A DNA stretch of 64,000 nucleotides from Prorocentrum cordatum (GCA_963575745.1 CAUYUJ010018312.1:63501-127500), one strand, 5' to 3'; positions 41,630-52,374 are shown, numbered from the stretch's first letter. The notes: generated by a model not told the origin, from the letters alone. Numbers and translations: made by a program.

Positions 41630-43505
41630 TTCGCTGGAGGCACCCTCGAAAACGCGCCCGTTCCGCTCGAGACATCCTCGAACAAATCTCTCGTCATCAG
41701 ACATCCTCGACAAATCTCTCGCTTTGCTTGAGATATCCTCGTATACTTGTTTCGCTTGAGACATCCTCGACGAATCGCTCGTTTCGCTTGAGACATCCTC
41801 ACAGCATCTCTCAATTCGCTTCAGACATCCTCGAGCGATTGCTGTTTTCGCTTGAGACACCCTTAAGAAACATATCGTTTCGCTTGAGACATCCTTCAGT
41901 ATATGCTTGTTTCGCTTGGGCCATCCTCGAGTATATTCTTGTTTCGCTTGAGACATCCTCGGCAAGCTTCTCGAATCGCTCGAGACATCCTCGAGAATAT
42001 GCTTGTTTCGCTTGAGACATCCTCGACAAGCTTCCCGAATCGCTTGGAACATCCTCACAGAATTGCTGGTTTCGCTTGAGACATCCTCGAAACATTGCTC
42101 GTTTCGTTTGAGTCTGCCTCCCAAAATTCTTGGTTTCGCTTGACACATCCTCACAGAATTGCTGTTTTCGCTTGAGACATCGCTTGAGACATCCTTAAAA
42201 AACGTATCGTTTCGCTTGAGACATCCTTAAGTACATGCTTGTTTCGCTTGAGACATCCTCGAGTATATGCTTGTTTCGCTTGAGACATCCCCGACAAGCT
42301 TCTCGAATCGCTTGAGACATCCTCTCAGAATTGCTGGTTTCGCTTGAGACATCCTCGAAACATTGCTCGTTTCGTTTGAGTCTGCCTCCCAAAATTCTTG
42401 GTTTCGCTTGACACATCCTCACAGAATTGCTGTTTTGGCTTGAGACACCCTTAAGAAACGTATCGTTTCGCTTGAGACATCCTTCAGTATATGCTTGTTT
42501 CGCTTGAGACATCCTCGAGTTTATGCTTGTTTCGCTTGAGACATCCTCGGCAAGCTTCTCGAATCACTCCTCACAGAATTGCTGGTTTCGCTTGAGACAT
42601 CCTTGAAACATTGCTCGTTTCGTTTGAGCCTGCCTCCCCAAATTCTTGGTTTCGCTTGACACATCCTCACATAATTGCTGTTTTCGCTTGAGACATCCTT
42701 AAGAAACGTATCGTTTCGCTTGAGACATCCTTCAGTATATGTTTGTTTCGCTTGAGACATCCCCGACTATATGCTTGTTTCGCTTGAAAAATCCTCGACA
42801 AGCTTCTCGAATCGCTCGAGACATCCTCGAGTATATGCTTGTTTCGCTCGAGACATCCTCGACAAGCTTCTCGAATCGCTTGAGACATCGTCACAGAATT
42901 GCTGGTTTCGCTTGACACCCTTGAAACATTGCTCGTTTCGTTTGAGTCTGCCTCCCAAAATTCTTGGTTTCGCTTGACACATCCTCACAGAATTGCTGTT
43001 TTCGCTTGAGACATCCTTAAGAAACGTATCGTTTCGCTTGAGACATCCTTCAGTATATGCTTGTTTCGCTTGAGACATCCTCGAGTTTATGCTTGTTTCG
43101 CTTGAGACATCCTCGACAAGCTTCTCGGATCGCTTGAGACATCCTCACAGAATTGCTGGTTTCGCTTGAGACATCCTTGAAACATTGCTCGTTTCGTTTG
43201 AGTCTGCCTCCCAAAATTGTTGGTTTCGCTTGACACATCCTCACAGAATTGTTGTTTTCGCTTGAGACACCCTTAAGAAACGTATCGTTTCGCTTGAGAC
43301 ATCCTTCAATATATGCTTGTTTCGCTTGAGACATCCTCGAGAATATGCTTGTTTCGCTTGGGACATCCTCGACAAGCTTCTCGAATCGCTTGAGACATCC
43401 TCACAGAATTGCTGGTTTCGCTTGAGACATCCTTGAAACATTGCTCGTTTCGTTTGAGTCTGCCTCCAAAAACTCTTGGTTTCGCTTGACACATCCTGAA
43501 AAAGG
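41630..43505. repeat. 32-bp minisatellite array 8 with 256-bp higher-order repeat
   Basis: About 58 monomers. Marked variants (GAGTCTGCCTCCCAAAA, TTAAGAAACGTATCG, GACAAGCTTCTCGAATCG) return in fixed order. GTCTGCCTCC occurs near 42113, 42381, 42630, 42947, 43203 and 43459, so 256 bp (8 x 32) is the basic spacing, with gains and losses of monomers. Confidence 0.95.
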
Positions 43506-43674
43506 TGTGATCGTTTCGCTCGATGTTGCTATCTCAACATAACTTGATGTTGCTATCTCAACATAACGTTACGAGGTGATAATGAAGTTCGGCCTCAACG
43601 CTCGCCGCCCAACTTGAATTTTATATAGGGCGCCGATAATCAACTATAAAGACTGAAGGGGGGGATACATTATT

Positions 43675-43712
43675 ATCCTCGGCATGCGGTTATATATATA
43701 TATATATATAAA
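43675..43712. repeat. (TA)n run and candidate right terminus
   Basis: GCGGTTATATATA at 43686-43698, continuing in TA and A-rich DNA; inverted match to 25018-25030. Confidence 0.5.
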
Positions 43713-43729
43713 AAAACTTTGACCCCCTC

Positions 43730-43860
43730 GCGCTGCGAAAAAATCACGACGGCAATTTTTCCCCCCTTTTGTCGGCCTCCAGGGGCCGTCAGAAAACGAC
43801 TCTGGATGAAAACCGGTCCCGGGGAACGGGTCCAGACCTCTGGGGGTCGACGTTGTGGAA
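43730..43860 (-). repeat. Dispersed repeat DR-A, inverted copy
   Basis: In the reverse orientation: CGTCGACCCCCAGAGGTCTG, then CCCCGGGACCGG, then ATTGCCGTCGTGATTTTTTC. Confidence 0.65.
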
Positions 43861-43894
43861 AGATCACGACGTCGGGGGTCTGGGACCTGCCCCG

Positions 43895-44060
43895 CCTTTG
43901 TACGAAGGGGCCAAGGGACACGCAAAGAAATAGGAACCAAAATCCCAGGATTCCCTCTCTTTTCACAAGCATCGTCTTCCCTCCCCCACTGCCCATCATT
44001 TTTCCGTATCTTCCTCGGGATCGACGACTTTTCGTGTCTGTGCGCTTCTTCCCTCTTTCC
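43895..44060 (+). repeat. Dispersed repeat DR-B, copy 2
   Basis: GGGACACGCAAAGAAATAGG, then CCCAGGATTCCC, then CTTCCCTCCCCCACTGCCCA, then TTTTCCGTATCTTCCTCGGG. Confidence 0.6.
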
Positions 44061-44159
44061 TGAACCTTGCCTCCGCAGACAAGATCGCGTGGCAACGAAA
44101 AATCGGCATGCTCGGCCTCTGTTCCTCTGTTGCTCCTCGCCGGGCCGTGGAACCATTAG

Positions 44160-44306
44160 AGGACGGCTCGGCATCCTGACCCACTGGAACAGCTCGCCCC
44201 GGCATCCTGACCCACTGGAACATCTCTCTGTTCTTGGGGCCCCCAACCGACAATTCTTTGGCCCGGAACCGACCCTGACCCCCCACCTCGCCCCGGCATC
44301 CTGACC
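44160..44306 (+). repeat. CGGCATCCTGACCCACYGGAAC tandem, three copies (retrogene target)
   Basis: CGGCATCCTGACCCACTGGA begins at about 44168, 44202 and (with CCGG) 44295. The retrogene at 44307 is inserted in the last copy. The word TGTTCTTGGG at about 44234 shows that the sequence right of the insertion (47073) continues the same array. Confidence 0.7.
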
Positions 44307-45622
44307 CACCGGAACCTATGTTTTTTTTTTTTGGTTGATATCGCAAGCTTGTGAAGCTCACCTGAAGAAGTACCAGAGGACCATTCAGTCTTGAATTTCG
44401 GTGTCTGAATTCTTACATGTAAGATTCCTTTCCGAAGCATCCCTCCTGCTCACCCTGACCTGCTCCGTCCACCGTCTGCAACGGAGACGGCCGAACGCGG
44501 TTCCACGGAGTCGAGGCGCGCACACGCTTGACATCGATTCAAACAAGCGGCAGCACGCTACGCCTGACTCGCGCGTGAAGCGCTGGCAACAAAATCTGGC
44601 ACGCAACACAGCGCCCCCGCTGGCTGGCCGTCCCCTGCCTACTCCACCGACCGACTGCTCCGGCTTCTTCTGCCACCATCCCTCCTGCTCACCCTCGACT
44701 CCTCTATTCACTATCGGCAAACTGCTGATCGCGGTGTCACGGAAAAAAGGCGCGCACACGCTTGCCATCGATTAAAACAAGCGGCAACGCGCCAAGCTTG
44801 ACGACCATTCGGACGACCTGGCAGCACGTCGGAGGCGCGACAGAAGATGGAACGACATTGAATGGGGCAACAGCCCTGCAACTGCCATCGTCGTGAATGG
44901 TGCAACTGCCCTGCAACTGCCCTGCCGGCATGCCACAGCGGTGCGGTGAAACTGCCCTGCAAGGCCACTGAAAAAATCATCAAGTGTGTCCGGCCATCCT
45001 TGGGGGACTGCGAAGTGTGAAGCGAACGGGACTCGCGACGCCTCCTTTTGACTACCCAAGCCAGCATCCTTTGACCGGCCACAGATTGAACGATGGCCGC
45101 AGGCCCTCTCGGAGGAGGGCCTTGCGCATACTCTTAAGCACTCCGTGGTCGCAGCAGTCAAAACGCAAGCCAGGGGGCCACGCAGTAATCAAAACGCTGG
45201 ACAGAGAGCCAGATGCGCCTTTGCCCAGTAGCGGCCAGCCCTATTCTTGCCGCAGTGATGCTGAGACTGGTGGGCGCTACGCAAACAGTGCCTGCCCTCC
45301 ACCCCATCCAGAGCCTAAAGAACTAACGTGCGACCCTGAAACCCCTGGCACAAGACTCCAACGCAAGAAACGTGTAACGTACATACGGCATGCACGTAGG
45401 ATTGCCCTCGGTTGCCGACAGGGCTCATTCTACAAGGATGCGGCGCTGCTGGTAGTGCGAAGCGCATCGGAGTGTTTTTCATCGCGGCGCGGCAGGCAGG
45501 CTGTTCCTACAGAGCCATGCTGGCTCTGGAGAGGCGTGCTCTGGCAGGCTGTTCCTACAGCAGCACGCTGGCTCTTACAATGCTTCACGCAGCCTTGGCA
45601 CATGAAAAAATGAGGCGTGCTC

Positions 45623-45892
45623 TCACGCTGAACTCCCGTCCTCGAGGTCATCGAGATCATCGCCCTCGAGGTCATCGAGGTCATCTTCGTTCTTCTTGAC
45701 AAACTTGGACATCACATGCGCCACCTCTTCTAAGTTACCGTGCTCCGCACTGGCAATGTAGCCGTCCTCGTGGCTCTCTGAATCCATGACCGCTAGGACC
45801 ACATTGTACTCGTTGAGCTTGCAACTCGTGGCCAGCTGGTCTGGCCGACAAGCCAGCAAGAGCACCCCGGGCACCGCTTGCAGACAGAATAC
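45623..45892 (-). other. In-frame continuation after TGA, 89 codons
   Basis: Directly after the TGA at 45895-45893 the same frame continues VFCLQAVPGVLLLACRPDQL, then NEYNVVLAVMDSESHEDGYI, then VMSKFVKKNEDDLDDLEGDD, ending DDLEDGSSA-stop. The first residues complete the hydrophobic helix broken by the TGA. The acidic tail is typical of a cytosolic C-terminus. Confidence 0.5.
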
Positions 45893-46942
45893 TCAGATGA
45901 CCAGGACGCCCAACACGATTTTCGCCAAGGTTAACCCGAAGGGGAAGTAGAAGTAGTGCTCGTGGATCGAAAACCAGGTGATGTCGGAGCAGGACACGAT
46001 CATCCCCGCGAACAGGCAGTCGGAGAAAGTGTCGAAGCGACCGAGAAACGCAAGCACGTAGCCAAATAAAAGCTTCACGCGCAAGTGCTTGAACATCAGG
46101 TAGCCCAGCCTCGAATGCATAATGATCCATGTCTCCAACAGCATGAGGAGCGCCGTCAACCCGAAAAAGACAGCATAGTGCTTCACCCTAGGGGAAGTCC
46201 CGCAATGGACAGGCATGAGGAAGGGCAAAGCCGCCATTGTCACCCAAAAAACAATAGCCCCTACCACCAAAGCGGTCCTGATGTTCTTACTGCTGCCAAT
46301 CCCGTCCACAATGTCAGCGACGGAGTGGTCGAACACTACTGCAACCTTCGGGCGGTACTTATGGAGAGCTTTTGAGTCCACTTTGGCACCGCGACGCCCG
46401 CTCCTCCGTTGACCTGGCTGGCGAAGGTCGTTCGACGGATGATTCGACTCTAGCGGCTGCTCGTCCCCCAAGGATGCGTTGATTTCGCGAAGGCTACACC
46501 ATTCACGTAGAGGCCCCATCAGCGACGTCATGACGCCCGCTGCCACCGAAAGTATTGTGAAGGCCCTGGCACCCCAAGTAAGAGTCTTCCATAATTTACA
46601 GAGGTAGATCAACTGGCACCCTCCGCTGCACACGTCCTCGAAGAAGAAACGGACAAAACCCGCGACCATCTTGGCGAAGACAACGAGACGCTTTTTGCGC
46701 GTAAGCGCCGTCTGCAAACGTGTGCAAGAAGGGCACTGCGGTCCAGCTCTCGGGCCGCACTGTCCATCCGAGCCTGGAATGGCGGCTATACCGAGATGCC
46801 TCCCACAGTAGTAGGTTGATGAACCATCGTATCCTGGCCCCCAGAAGCTCCCCAAATACACATTCACGCCCTCATCGTTGCAAAGCACAGATGCTTGCTT
46901 TTGAATCCCTTGCGAATCGGCATCGCCTCCAAATGACTTCAT
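45893..46942 (-). CDS. Multi-membrane protein with CG-rich N-terminal motif, retrogene copy
   Basis: 349 codons to the first stop. Residues 22-75 form a Cys/Gly motif (CNDEGVNVYLGSFWGPGY, STYYCGRHLG, PGSDGQCGPRAGPQCPSC) with four or five Cys, perhaps metal-binding. Residues 95-150 hold one or two hydrophobic helices. A basic hydrophilic loop follows (GQRRSGRRGAKVDSKALHKY). Four further membrane helices lie at about 220-245 (VVGAIVFWVTMAALPFL), 252-278 (AVFFGLTALLMLLETWII), 290-320 (LLFGYVLAFLGRFDTF) and 330-349 (FPFGLTLAKIVLGVLVI). No channel or transporter family was recognised. The stop is a TGA inside the last helix and the frame stays open for 89 more codons. ATG 46942-46940 lies 65 nt after the last SL relic. 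It may be a decaying retrocopy or a functional gene with an early stop. Confidence 0.75.
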   Translation of the reverse strand: MKSFGGDADSQGIQKQASVLCNDEGVNVYLGSFWGPGYDGSSTYYCGRHLGIAAIPGSDGQCGPRAGPQCPSCTRLQTALTRKKRLVVFAKMVAGFVRFFFEDVCSGGCQLIYLCKLWKTLTWGARAFTILSVAAGVMTSLMGPLREWCSLREINASLGDEQPLESNHPSNDLRQPGQRRSGRRGAKVDSKALHKYRPKVAVVFDHSVADIVDGIGSSKNIRTALVVGAIVFWVTMAALPFLMPVHCGTSPRVKHYAVFFGLTALLMLLETWIIMHSRLGYLMFKHLRVKLLFGYVLAFLGRFDTFSDCLFAGMIVSCSDITWFSIHEHYFYFPFGLTLAKIVLGVLVI

Positions 46943-47007
46943 GGCGCCTGGCGAAAACTTCGAGGGGAAGATCTGTCAGAATCAGATATCTGTCCCGCCT
47001 GCAGTGG

Positions 47008-47058
47008 TTTGAGCCAAATTGGCTTGAGCCAAAAGGGCTTGAGCCAAAATGGCTACGG
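47008..47058 (-). other. Three nested DinoSL relics
   Basis: Minus strand, 5' to 3': exact 21-nt SL (47058-47038), then CCCTTTTGGCTCAAG (47037-47023), then CCAATTTGGCTCAAA (47022-47008). The inner two are 15-nt 3' parts of the SL, as left when an SL was trans-spliced onto an already SL-bearing gene. Confidence 0.95.
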
Positions 47059-47070
47059 AACACCGGAACC

Positions 47071-47143
47071 TATGTTCTTGGGACCCCCCCATAACCGGGA
47101 CGCAAAATATGTTCTTGGGACCCCCCCATAACCGGGACGCAAA
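47071..47143 (+). repeat. 37-bp perfect direct duplication
   Basis: TATGTTCTTGGGACCCCCCC, then ATAACCGGGACGCAAA, present twice in tandem. The first copy overlaps the retrogene TSD. Confidence 0.9.
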
Positions 47144-47267
47144 GCCGGTCCCGGAGAAGTGGGCGGGACTTCCCAGGACCCCGCATTGACAAAGTCAGGA
47201 CAGCGCGCTCTGCCCCTGGGTCAGGGCCAACGTCAGGGAGGAGGGGCTGACGCTGTGGGCTTCCGAC

Positions 47268-47437
47268 GAAGCTTAAAACAGGGCTAGGATCGGGATAAAT
47301 CGCTCCAGAGCGTTCCGGAGCGCTCTCAGAGCGTTCCGGAACGCTCTGGAGCGGCCGCGGCGCCCAATACATCCTCCAAACCCGCCGATTCTTAGAGATT
47401 TCGAGTTATCCCGATCTTCGCGTCGTTTTAAAGCTCC
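47268..47437. mobile_element. TIR element (MITE) with internal palindrome
   Basis: The left end AGCTTAAAACAGGGCTAGGA, then TCGGGATAAATCG, pairs with the right end (reverse complement AGCTTTAAAACGACGCGAAG, then ATCGGGATAACTCG). Inside, 47306-47356 is a near-perfect palindrome (GCTCCAGAGCGTTCCGGA / TCCGGAACGCTCTGGAGC). No coding sequence. Confidence 0.65.
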
Positions 47438-48372
47438 ATGTTTTCGGACGTGTTCGTCGCTCCTCGGCGGTTGTCGGGCCTCGCACTGCTCTCCAACGGG
47501 CTGCGCCTCGCCGAGTGCGCTGCGGGGGTGCCACGATCGAGCCAGGCGGCTGCCCGAGCGCCGAGGTGGATGGCCCGAAAGCCCGGGAAGAATTGTCGGT
47601 GGGGGTACGCCCAGGGGGCTTCGACGGACCCCTCGCGACTCGTTGGGGACTTTTTGTTGGTCTGCGGGTCGACAGCGAGCCTCTTCCGCGTAAGAGCTAG
47701 GCGGGCCGCGCAAAGCACGAATTGGGGAGACGGGGCGCGGGCGGGCGGGGCCTCAGGCGGCCGATAATCGTCGGAAACAGAAGACACAGCACAAACTCCG
47801 TCCCCGCCCCTGGCGCCCTCCGCGTGCCAGGGGAGGGGGGGCTTAGCCCCGATCCAAGGCATCCGCGCGGACCTGCGACGATCTGTGTATACCCCGCAGC
47901 GGCGGCGGCCCCGGCGACGCGCCGTGCCCTGCAGGCCGGAAGCGTGCCGCTCCGCTCCGCGGGGCGGGAGGCCAAAGGAAAGGCTCGCGACGCTGGAGCC
48001 TGGGGGACTGGGGAGCGGATATAGCGCGTCGCGCCGAGGCGTGCTGGGCCAGAACCCGGCGGAGCGACGACGGTCCCCGACCGTTTATCTCCTCCCTGCT
48101 CCTTGCCGGACGGGGCAATCTGCGGGAAGGCATCCGAGTCACGACCCAACACGGGAGCCTCCTCTGGAGGGCGGTGCCGTTAACCCTGGTGCAAACAGAG
48201 AGATCCAGCACTATCCGCTTCGCTCGTGACGGGCACCGTCCCTCGCATGTACAGGATCTTGCTCCACCCATCCCCGTGTGCCTGTACAGCCTCGCCTCCC
48301 CTTCGCCACTGGTCCCTCGTAGTAAACCTTCTTCAGGGAAAAAACCGAATCATCCAACTGGTCTCCTCCTGT
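47438..48372. other. No gene; FB element fragment at 47790-47900
   Basis: CCTGGCGCCCTCCGCGTGCCAGG, then CCGATCCAAGGCATCCGCGC, is a partial FB copy. The rest shows open frames on both strands without motif. Confidence 0.45.
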
Positions 48373-48400
48373 TGTTCATCATCATCATCATCATCAGCAT

Positions 48401-48431
<31 letters not shown>

Positions 48432-48822
48432 AGCAGCATCGCCAACGTCATCATTATTGGCGTCGTCGTCGACGGCGACGTCGTCATCATCAACGTCATC
48501 AGCATCAGCATCAGCATCATCATCATCAGCATCATCATCAGCAGCATCAGCATCATCGTCGCCATCCTCCTCCTCATCAACATCGTCATCATCATGACCA
48601 TCATCATCATAATCACCAGCATAACCAACATCATCGTCAGCAGCATCGGCATCCTGATCATCAACATCAGCACCAACATCAGTAGTAGCATCAGCATCAT
48701 CATCAGCACCATCAGCATCACTATTATCGTCATAACCATCATCACCACCATACTTATTAACATCGTCTACATCGTCATCATCATCAGCATCATCATCATC
48801 AGCAGCAGCAGCATCGGCAGTG

Positions 48823-48884
<62 letters not shown>

Positions 48885-48961
48885 GTCATCATCATCATCG
48901 TCATCATAATCATCATATTCGTTGTCGTCATCATCATCGTCATCATCGTCGTTGCCAGTAC

Positions 48962-49022
<61 letters not shown>

Positions 49023-49028
49023 GTCATC
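48373..49028. repeat. (CAT)n microsatellite, about 650 bp
   Basis: A CAT/ATC array with CAG, CGT and CAA variants, nearly pure in the last 200 bp. Confidence 0.95.
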
Positions 49029-49079
49029 ATGGAGAGAGCGTGATCCACCGCCGCTATACTGTGGAAAATTGCCAACCTT

Positions 49080-50180
49080 TTCCTCCGGAACCCGGGGGTC
49101 GCCCCCCCCCCTCCCCTCCGAAAATCCCCCCCCCCTGCTGGAACCCCTCCCCCCCCCCCTCTCCCCCGGCAAACCCTCCCTCCCTAACCCCTCCCCCCCC
49201 CCCCCTTCCGCTCGAAAACCGGACCGGTTCGAACCCCTCACCCCCCCCCTACCCTCAGGATCCGGAAAACCGGAGGGGGCCACTACCGGTTCGACCCCCC
49301 CCCCCCCCCCCCCCCCCTACTCACCGCCAGCAAACGACTCCCGGTCCCCACCACCGTCCGCATCACATCCCCCACTGGTGTTCCCAGCACCACTGTCCTC
49401 ACCACCGCTGTCCCCACTGGTTCCACCACCGCCCCTACTGTCCCCACCAGTGGCCCCACCACTGTCGCACTGTCCCCGCTGTCCCCAGAACTGTTCCCAC
49501 CACGGTTCCACTCTCCCCACTGTCTCCACGGCCCCAACCACTGCCCGACTATCCCCACTGTCCCCACTGTCCCACTGACTCCTCCGCTGTCCCACTGAGC
49601 TGTCCCACTGTTCCCACCACTGTCCCCACTGTCCCCACCACTGTCCCCACTGTACCTCTGTCCCATTGTCCCACCGCCGTCCTCGCCACCGCCTTCACCA
49701 CTGTCCCCACCACCATTGTACCCTCCACTGTCCCACTGTTTCCACCTCATTCCCATTGTCCCCACACCACTGTCCCCACCACCACCGTCACCACCACTGT
49801 CCACTGTCCCCCCCTGTTCCCACCATTGTCCCCACCACTGTCCCCACCACTACCGTCCCCACCACTGTCCCACTGTCCCACTGTCCCCACCACTGTCCCG
49901 CTATCCCCTCACCACTGTCCCCACCAACACCGTCCCCACCACTGTCCGCACCCCCACTCGGTTTTCGAGGGGGGGGGGGGGGGTCGAACCGGTAGTGACC
50001 CCCCCCGGTTTTCGAGGGGGGGGGGGAGGGGTTCGAACCGGTAGTGACCCCCCCTTCTCATGATGAGCTGGGGGGGGGGGGGGGGAGGGGTTCGAACCGG
50101 TAGTGACCCCCCCGGTTTTCCGGAGGGGGGGGGGGGGGGAGGGGTTCGAACCGGTAGTGACCCCCCCCGGTTTTCCGCCA
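49080..50180. repeat. Poly-C / CCACTGTCC minisatellite / poly-G inverted block
   Basis: 49100-49315 has C tracts up to about 19 and the unit CGGAAAACCGG.GG..CACTACCGGTTCGACC. 49370-49950 is a CCCCACCACTGTCCCCACTG minisatellite. 49960-50180 repeats the first unit in inverted orientation three to four times (GTCGAACCGGTAGTGACC, GGTTTTCGAGGGG, G tracts up to 19). Confidence 0.9.
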
Positions 50181-50570
50181 GCAGCGGTAGAACACGCTCT
50201 TTCTCATCATGATGATGATCATCACTACCAGCAGAGCCATCATCATCGGCAGCAGCATCATTGACATCCCCATTGTCATTAGCAACGACAATCTTATCAT
50301 CCTACCCACCCTCATACTCCTTATTCGTCACACTGACGAGCTGCCGCCACCCGCCCTCTCAGCCAGGCCACTCTGGCAGGCCAGAAATCAAGCCGGCCAC
50401 GAAGTCGCCCTGGAGTATGTGATGGATCATGTCGTCGGTGCTGGAGCAATCAGCCTTGGGTGCACGGCCATGGCTGCGAAGACAACTCACCATTGACAGT
50501 GGGCTTAAGAGGCCAGATAACCACGTATATGATCGAAGACTCACGCGCGATCCATGCCTCTATCCTAGAT
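50181..50570. other. Short (CAT)n piece, no gene
   Basis: 50200-50300 is an impure CAT/ATC stretch. The remainder gave no motif. Confidence 0.35.
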
Positions 50571-50855
50571 TCATTCGAAGCGCTGCGACCTCCACACCGC
50601 GCTTCGAAGACAGCCCAAGGTGCGACCGAGATGCCGCTGGGAACGAAACGGCCAAGGTTGCATCAGCCACATGATGCCGGACAGAGGATCACGCGCAAGC
50701 GAATAATCGAGGATTAGGGGCGATGCGTATGTGTCATCGCTGCCGTCGCAGATGACAACTTGGACGCCGTCGTCCAGCACAGTCTGCACCGCGTCGTAGT
50801 TTGCCTGCGACAGGAATGCCACCTTGCGGAAAGGTATCACAATTTCGCTAAGCAA
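50571..50855 (-). CDS. Possible coding fragment, unknown
   Basis: The frame reads EIVIPFRKVAFLSQANYDAV, then QTVLDDGVQVVICDGSDDTY, then ASPLILDYSLARDPLSG. It is balanced, hydrophobic/acidic and unlike the repeats. There is no ATG at the 5' end and the last 25 codons look non-conserved, so it would be an internal exon or a relic. No family recognised. Confidence 0.3.
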   Translation of the reverse strand: MLSEIVIPFRKVAFLSQANYDAVQTVLDDGVQVVICDGSDDTYASPLILDYSLARDPLSGIMWLMQPWPFRSQRHLGRTLGCLRSAVWRSQRFE

Positions 50856-52079
50856 AGCCAGAGTGAGCAGTCAATCAATGCAACAGGAAATTGGGGAGAC
50901 GACCAAGGCGCCAGGCGTAATGCCCCAAACACCTCCTTAAGTGGACAATGTCCACGGGTCCAGATCCTCTTCCCCGCCCATTTCCCCCTCCTCCTACTCG
51001 CTCTTCTCCTTCTCCTCCTCCAGCCTCTCCCCCATACACAGTCTCCTACAGATCAGCAGACTCATCCTCGTCCTCCTCCCTCCACTCCTCCCCTCCCTGC
51101 CCCCCTCCTCCCGATCCTCATATCCTCCTCGTCCTCCCCCCCCTCCTCGCTCAGGCGTGCGTGCGCCACACAGCCTGCCGAAGCCTCCACGACGCGAAAA
51201 CGCGCGCGGCCGCTGCGTGGGCCACGGGCATCCAACCGCCGCCAGAGGGGGAGGAGCGCGGGGAAAATGTGCATGTTATACACTGAGTGGGACCTCTGGG
51301 TCCTGCCTCCCCTCCTCAAACACCCCATCACCGATACCGCTACTCCCCGGGACCTCTCCCAGGGTGCGTTCTGACCAGAACTTCGAGGCGACTCCAGCGG
51401 TGGCGACGGGGGCCTCCCAGGAGGTCCGAAAAGGCGAAAACGAGGCAAGGGTATCGATACCTTTCCCTCCTTTCGACCCGCCGAGAGACGGCCCGAAGAA
51501 CACGCCGAGGCCCACCCCTGCATGGCGCCCCCCTCCCGGTACGAAGCTCGGCTCGCGCAGGCTCAATGGGACTCTCAGCGCAGAGCAGCCCGCGCAGGAG
51601 GAGGAGGAGCAATGACAGTCAACCCGAATCAGATGGATGCGCGGCAAGGGTGCAAGGGCCTCGGAGGCCCACGCGAACGTTTTTCGAACGAGGCTGGTCA
51701 GCGACAGTCGCCGAGGATGGGCCGAAGGGGCAAGGATGCAAGGGTACCCTTGGGATGGTTGCCCATCCTTAATATGCGCTGTGCGGGTGGACTGTAGGAG
51801 GAGGCAGGATCAGTCGGCCTCGAACGGGGAATCGGGTCGAATCGGGACGTGCGCCGGCCCAGGCTGCGTCGGCATCGAGTCGCAATCGAACCAGCTCAAT
51901 GGCACCAGGAGGCGCAGCAATGCCGTGCAAACAACAGGCCGCACTGGATCGCCGGACAACCGAAACGGGAACGGATGGAGCCTGGCGGACCTGGCCGAAA
52001 CCGAATCGGCTCGACGGAATCGGAACTTCGCCACCGCTCGGACGCCCACTCCCCGTGCATGTCTCGATATTTCGGGCGC
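50856..52079. other. No gene recognised
   Basis: 50990-51150 is a CTC/TCC-rich tract. 51640-51770 has short GGTGCAAGGG / GGATGCAAGGG repeats. Open frames overlap on both strands. Confidence 0.4.
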
Positions 52080-52331
52080 GCGCGTGTGTGTGTGTGTGTG
52101 TGTGTGTGCGTGTGCGTGTGCGTGTGCGTGTGCGTGTGCGTGTGCGTGTGCGTGTGCGTGTGCGTGTGCGTGTGCGTGTGCGTGTGCGTGTGCGTGTGCG
52201 TGTGCGTGTGCGTGTGCGTGTGCGTGTGTGTGCGTGTGCGTGTGTGCGTGTGCGTGTGCGTGTGTGTGCGTGTGCGTGTGCGTGTGCGTGTGCGTGTGCG
52301 TGTGCGTGTGCGTGTGCGTGTGCGTGTGCGT

Positions 52332-52374
<43 letters not shown>

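Larger units (their letters stand above)
44307..47076 (-). mobile_element. SL-tagged retrogene insertion unit 2
   Basis: TSD CACCGGAACCTATG(TT) at 44307-44320 and 47061-47074. T12 at 44321-44332 is the oligo(A) tail on the gene strand. An intronless gene follows, then SL relics at 47008-47058 against the other TSD. The 3' untranslated part (44333-45622) is about 1.3 kb and holds an internal duplication (CGCGCACACGCTTG-CATCGAT at 44517 and 44752) and a repeat GGCAGGCTGTTCCTACAG (45494, 45546). Confidence 0.9.

Noticed and set aside
42195-43494. Minus-strand frames reading MSQAKQAYTRGCLKRNKHILEDVSSE
   Set aside because: Same minisatellite read on the other strand; no independent coding evidence beyond short 5' contributions to two genes.
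34020-43505. Idea that the 32-bp repeat derives from stacked SL relics
   Set aside because: They share only TG-CTCAAG-type similarity (8 of 12); the remaining 20 bases are unrelated.
48174-49043. Poly-Ile/Ser, poly-Asp and poly-Met frames
   Set aside because: Translations of the (CAT)n array in three phases on both strands.
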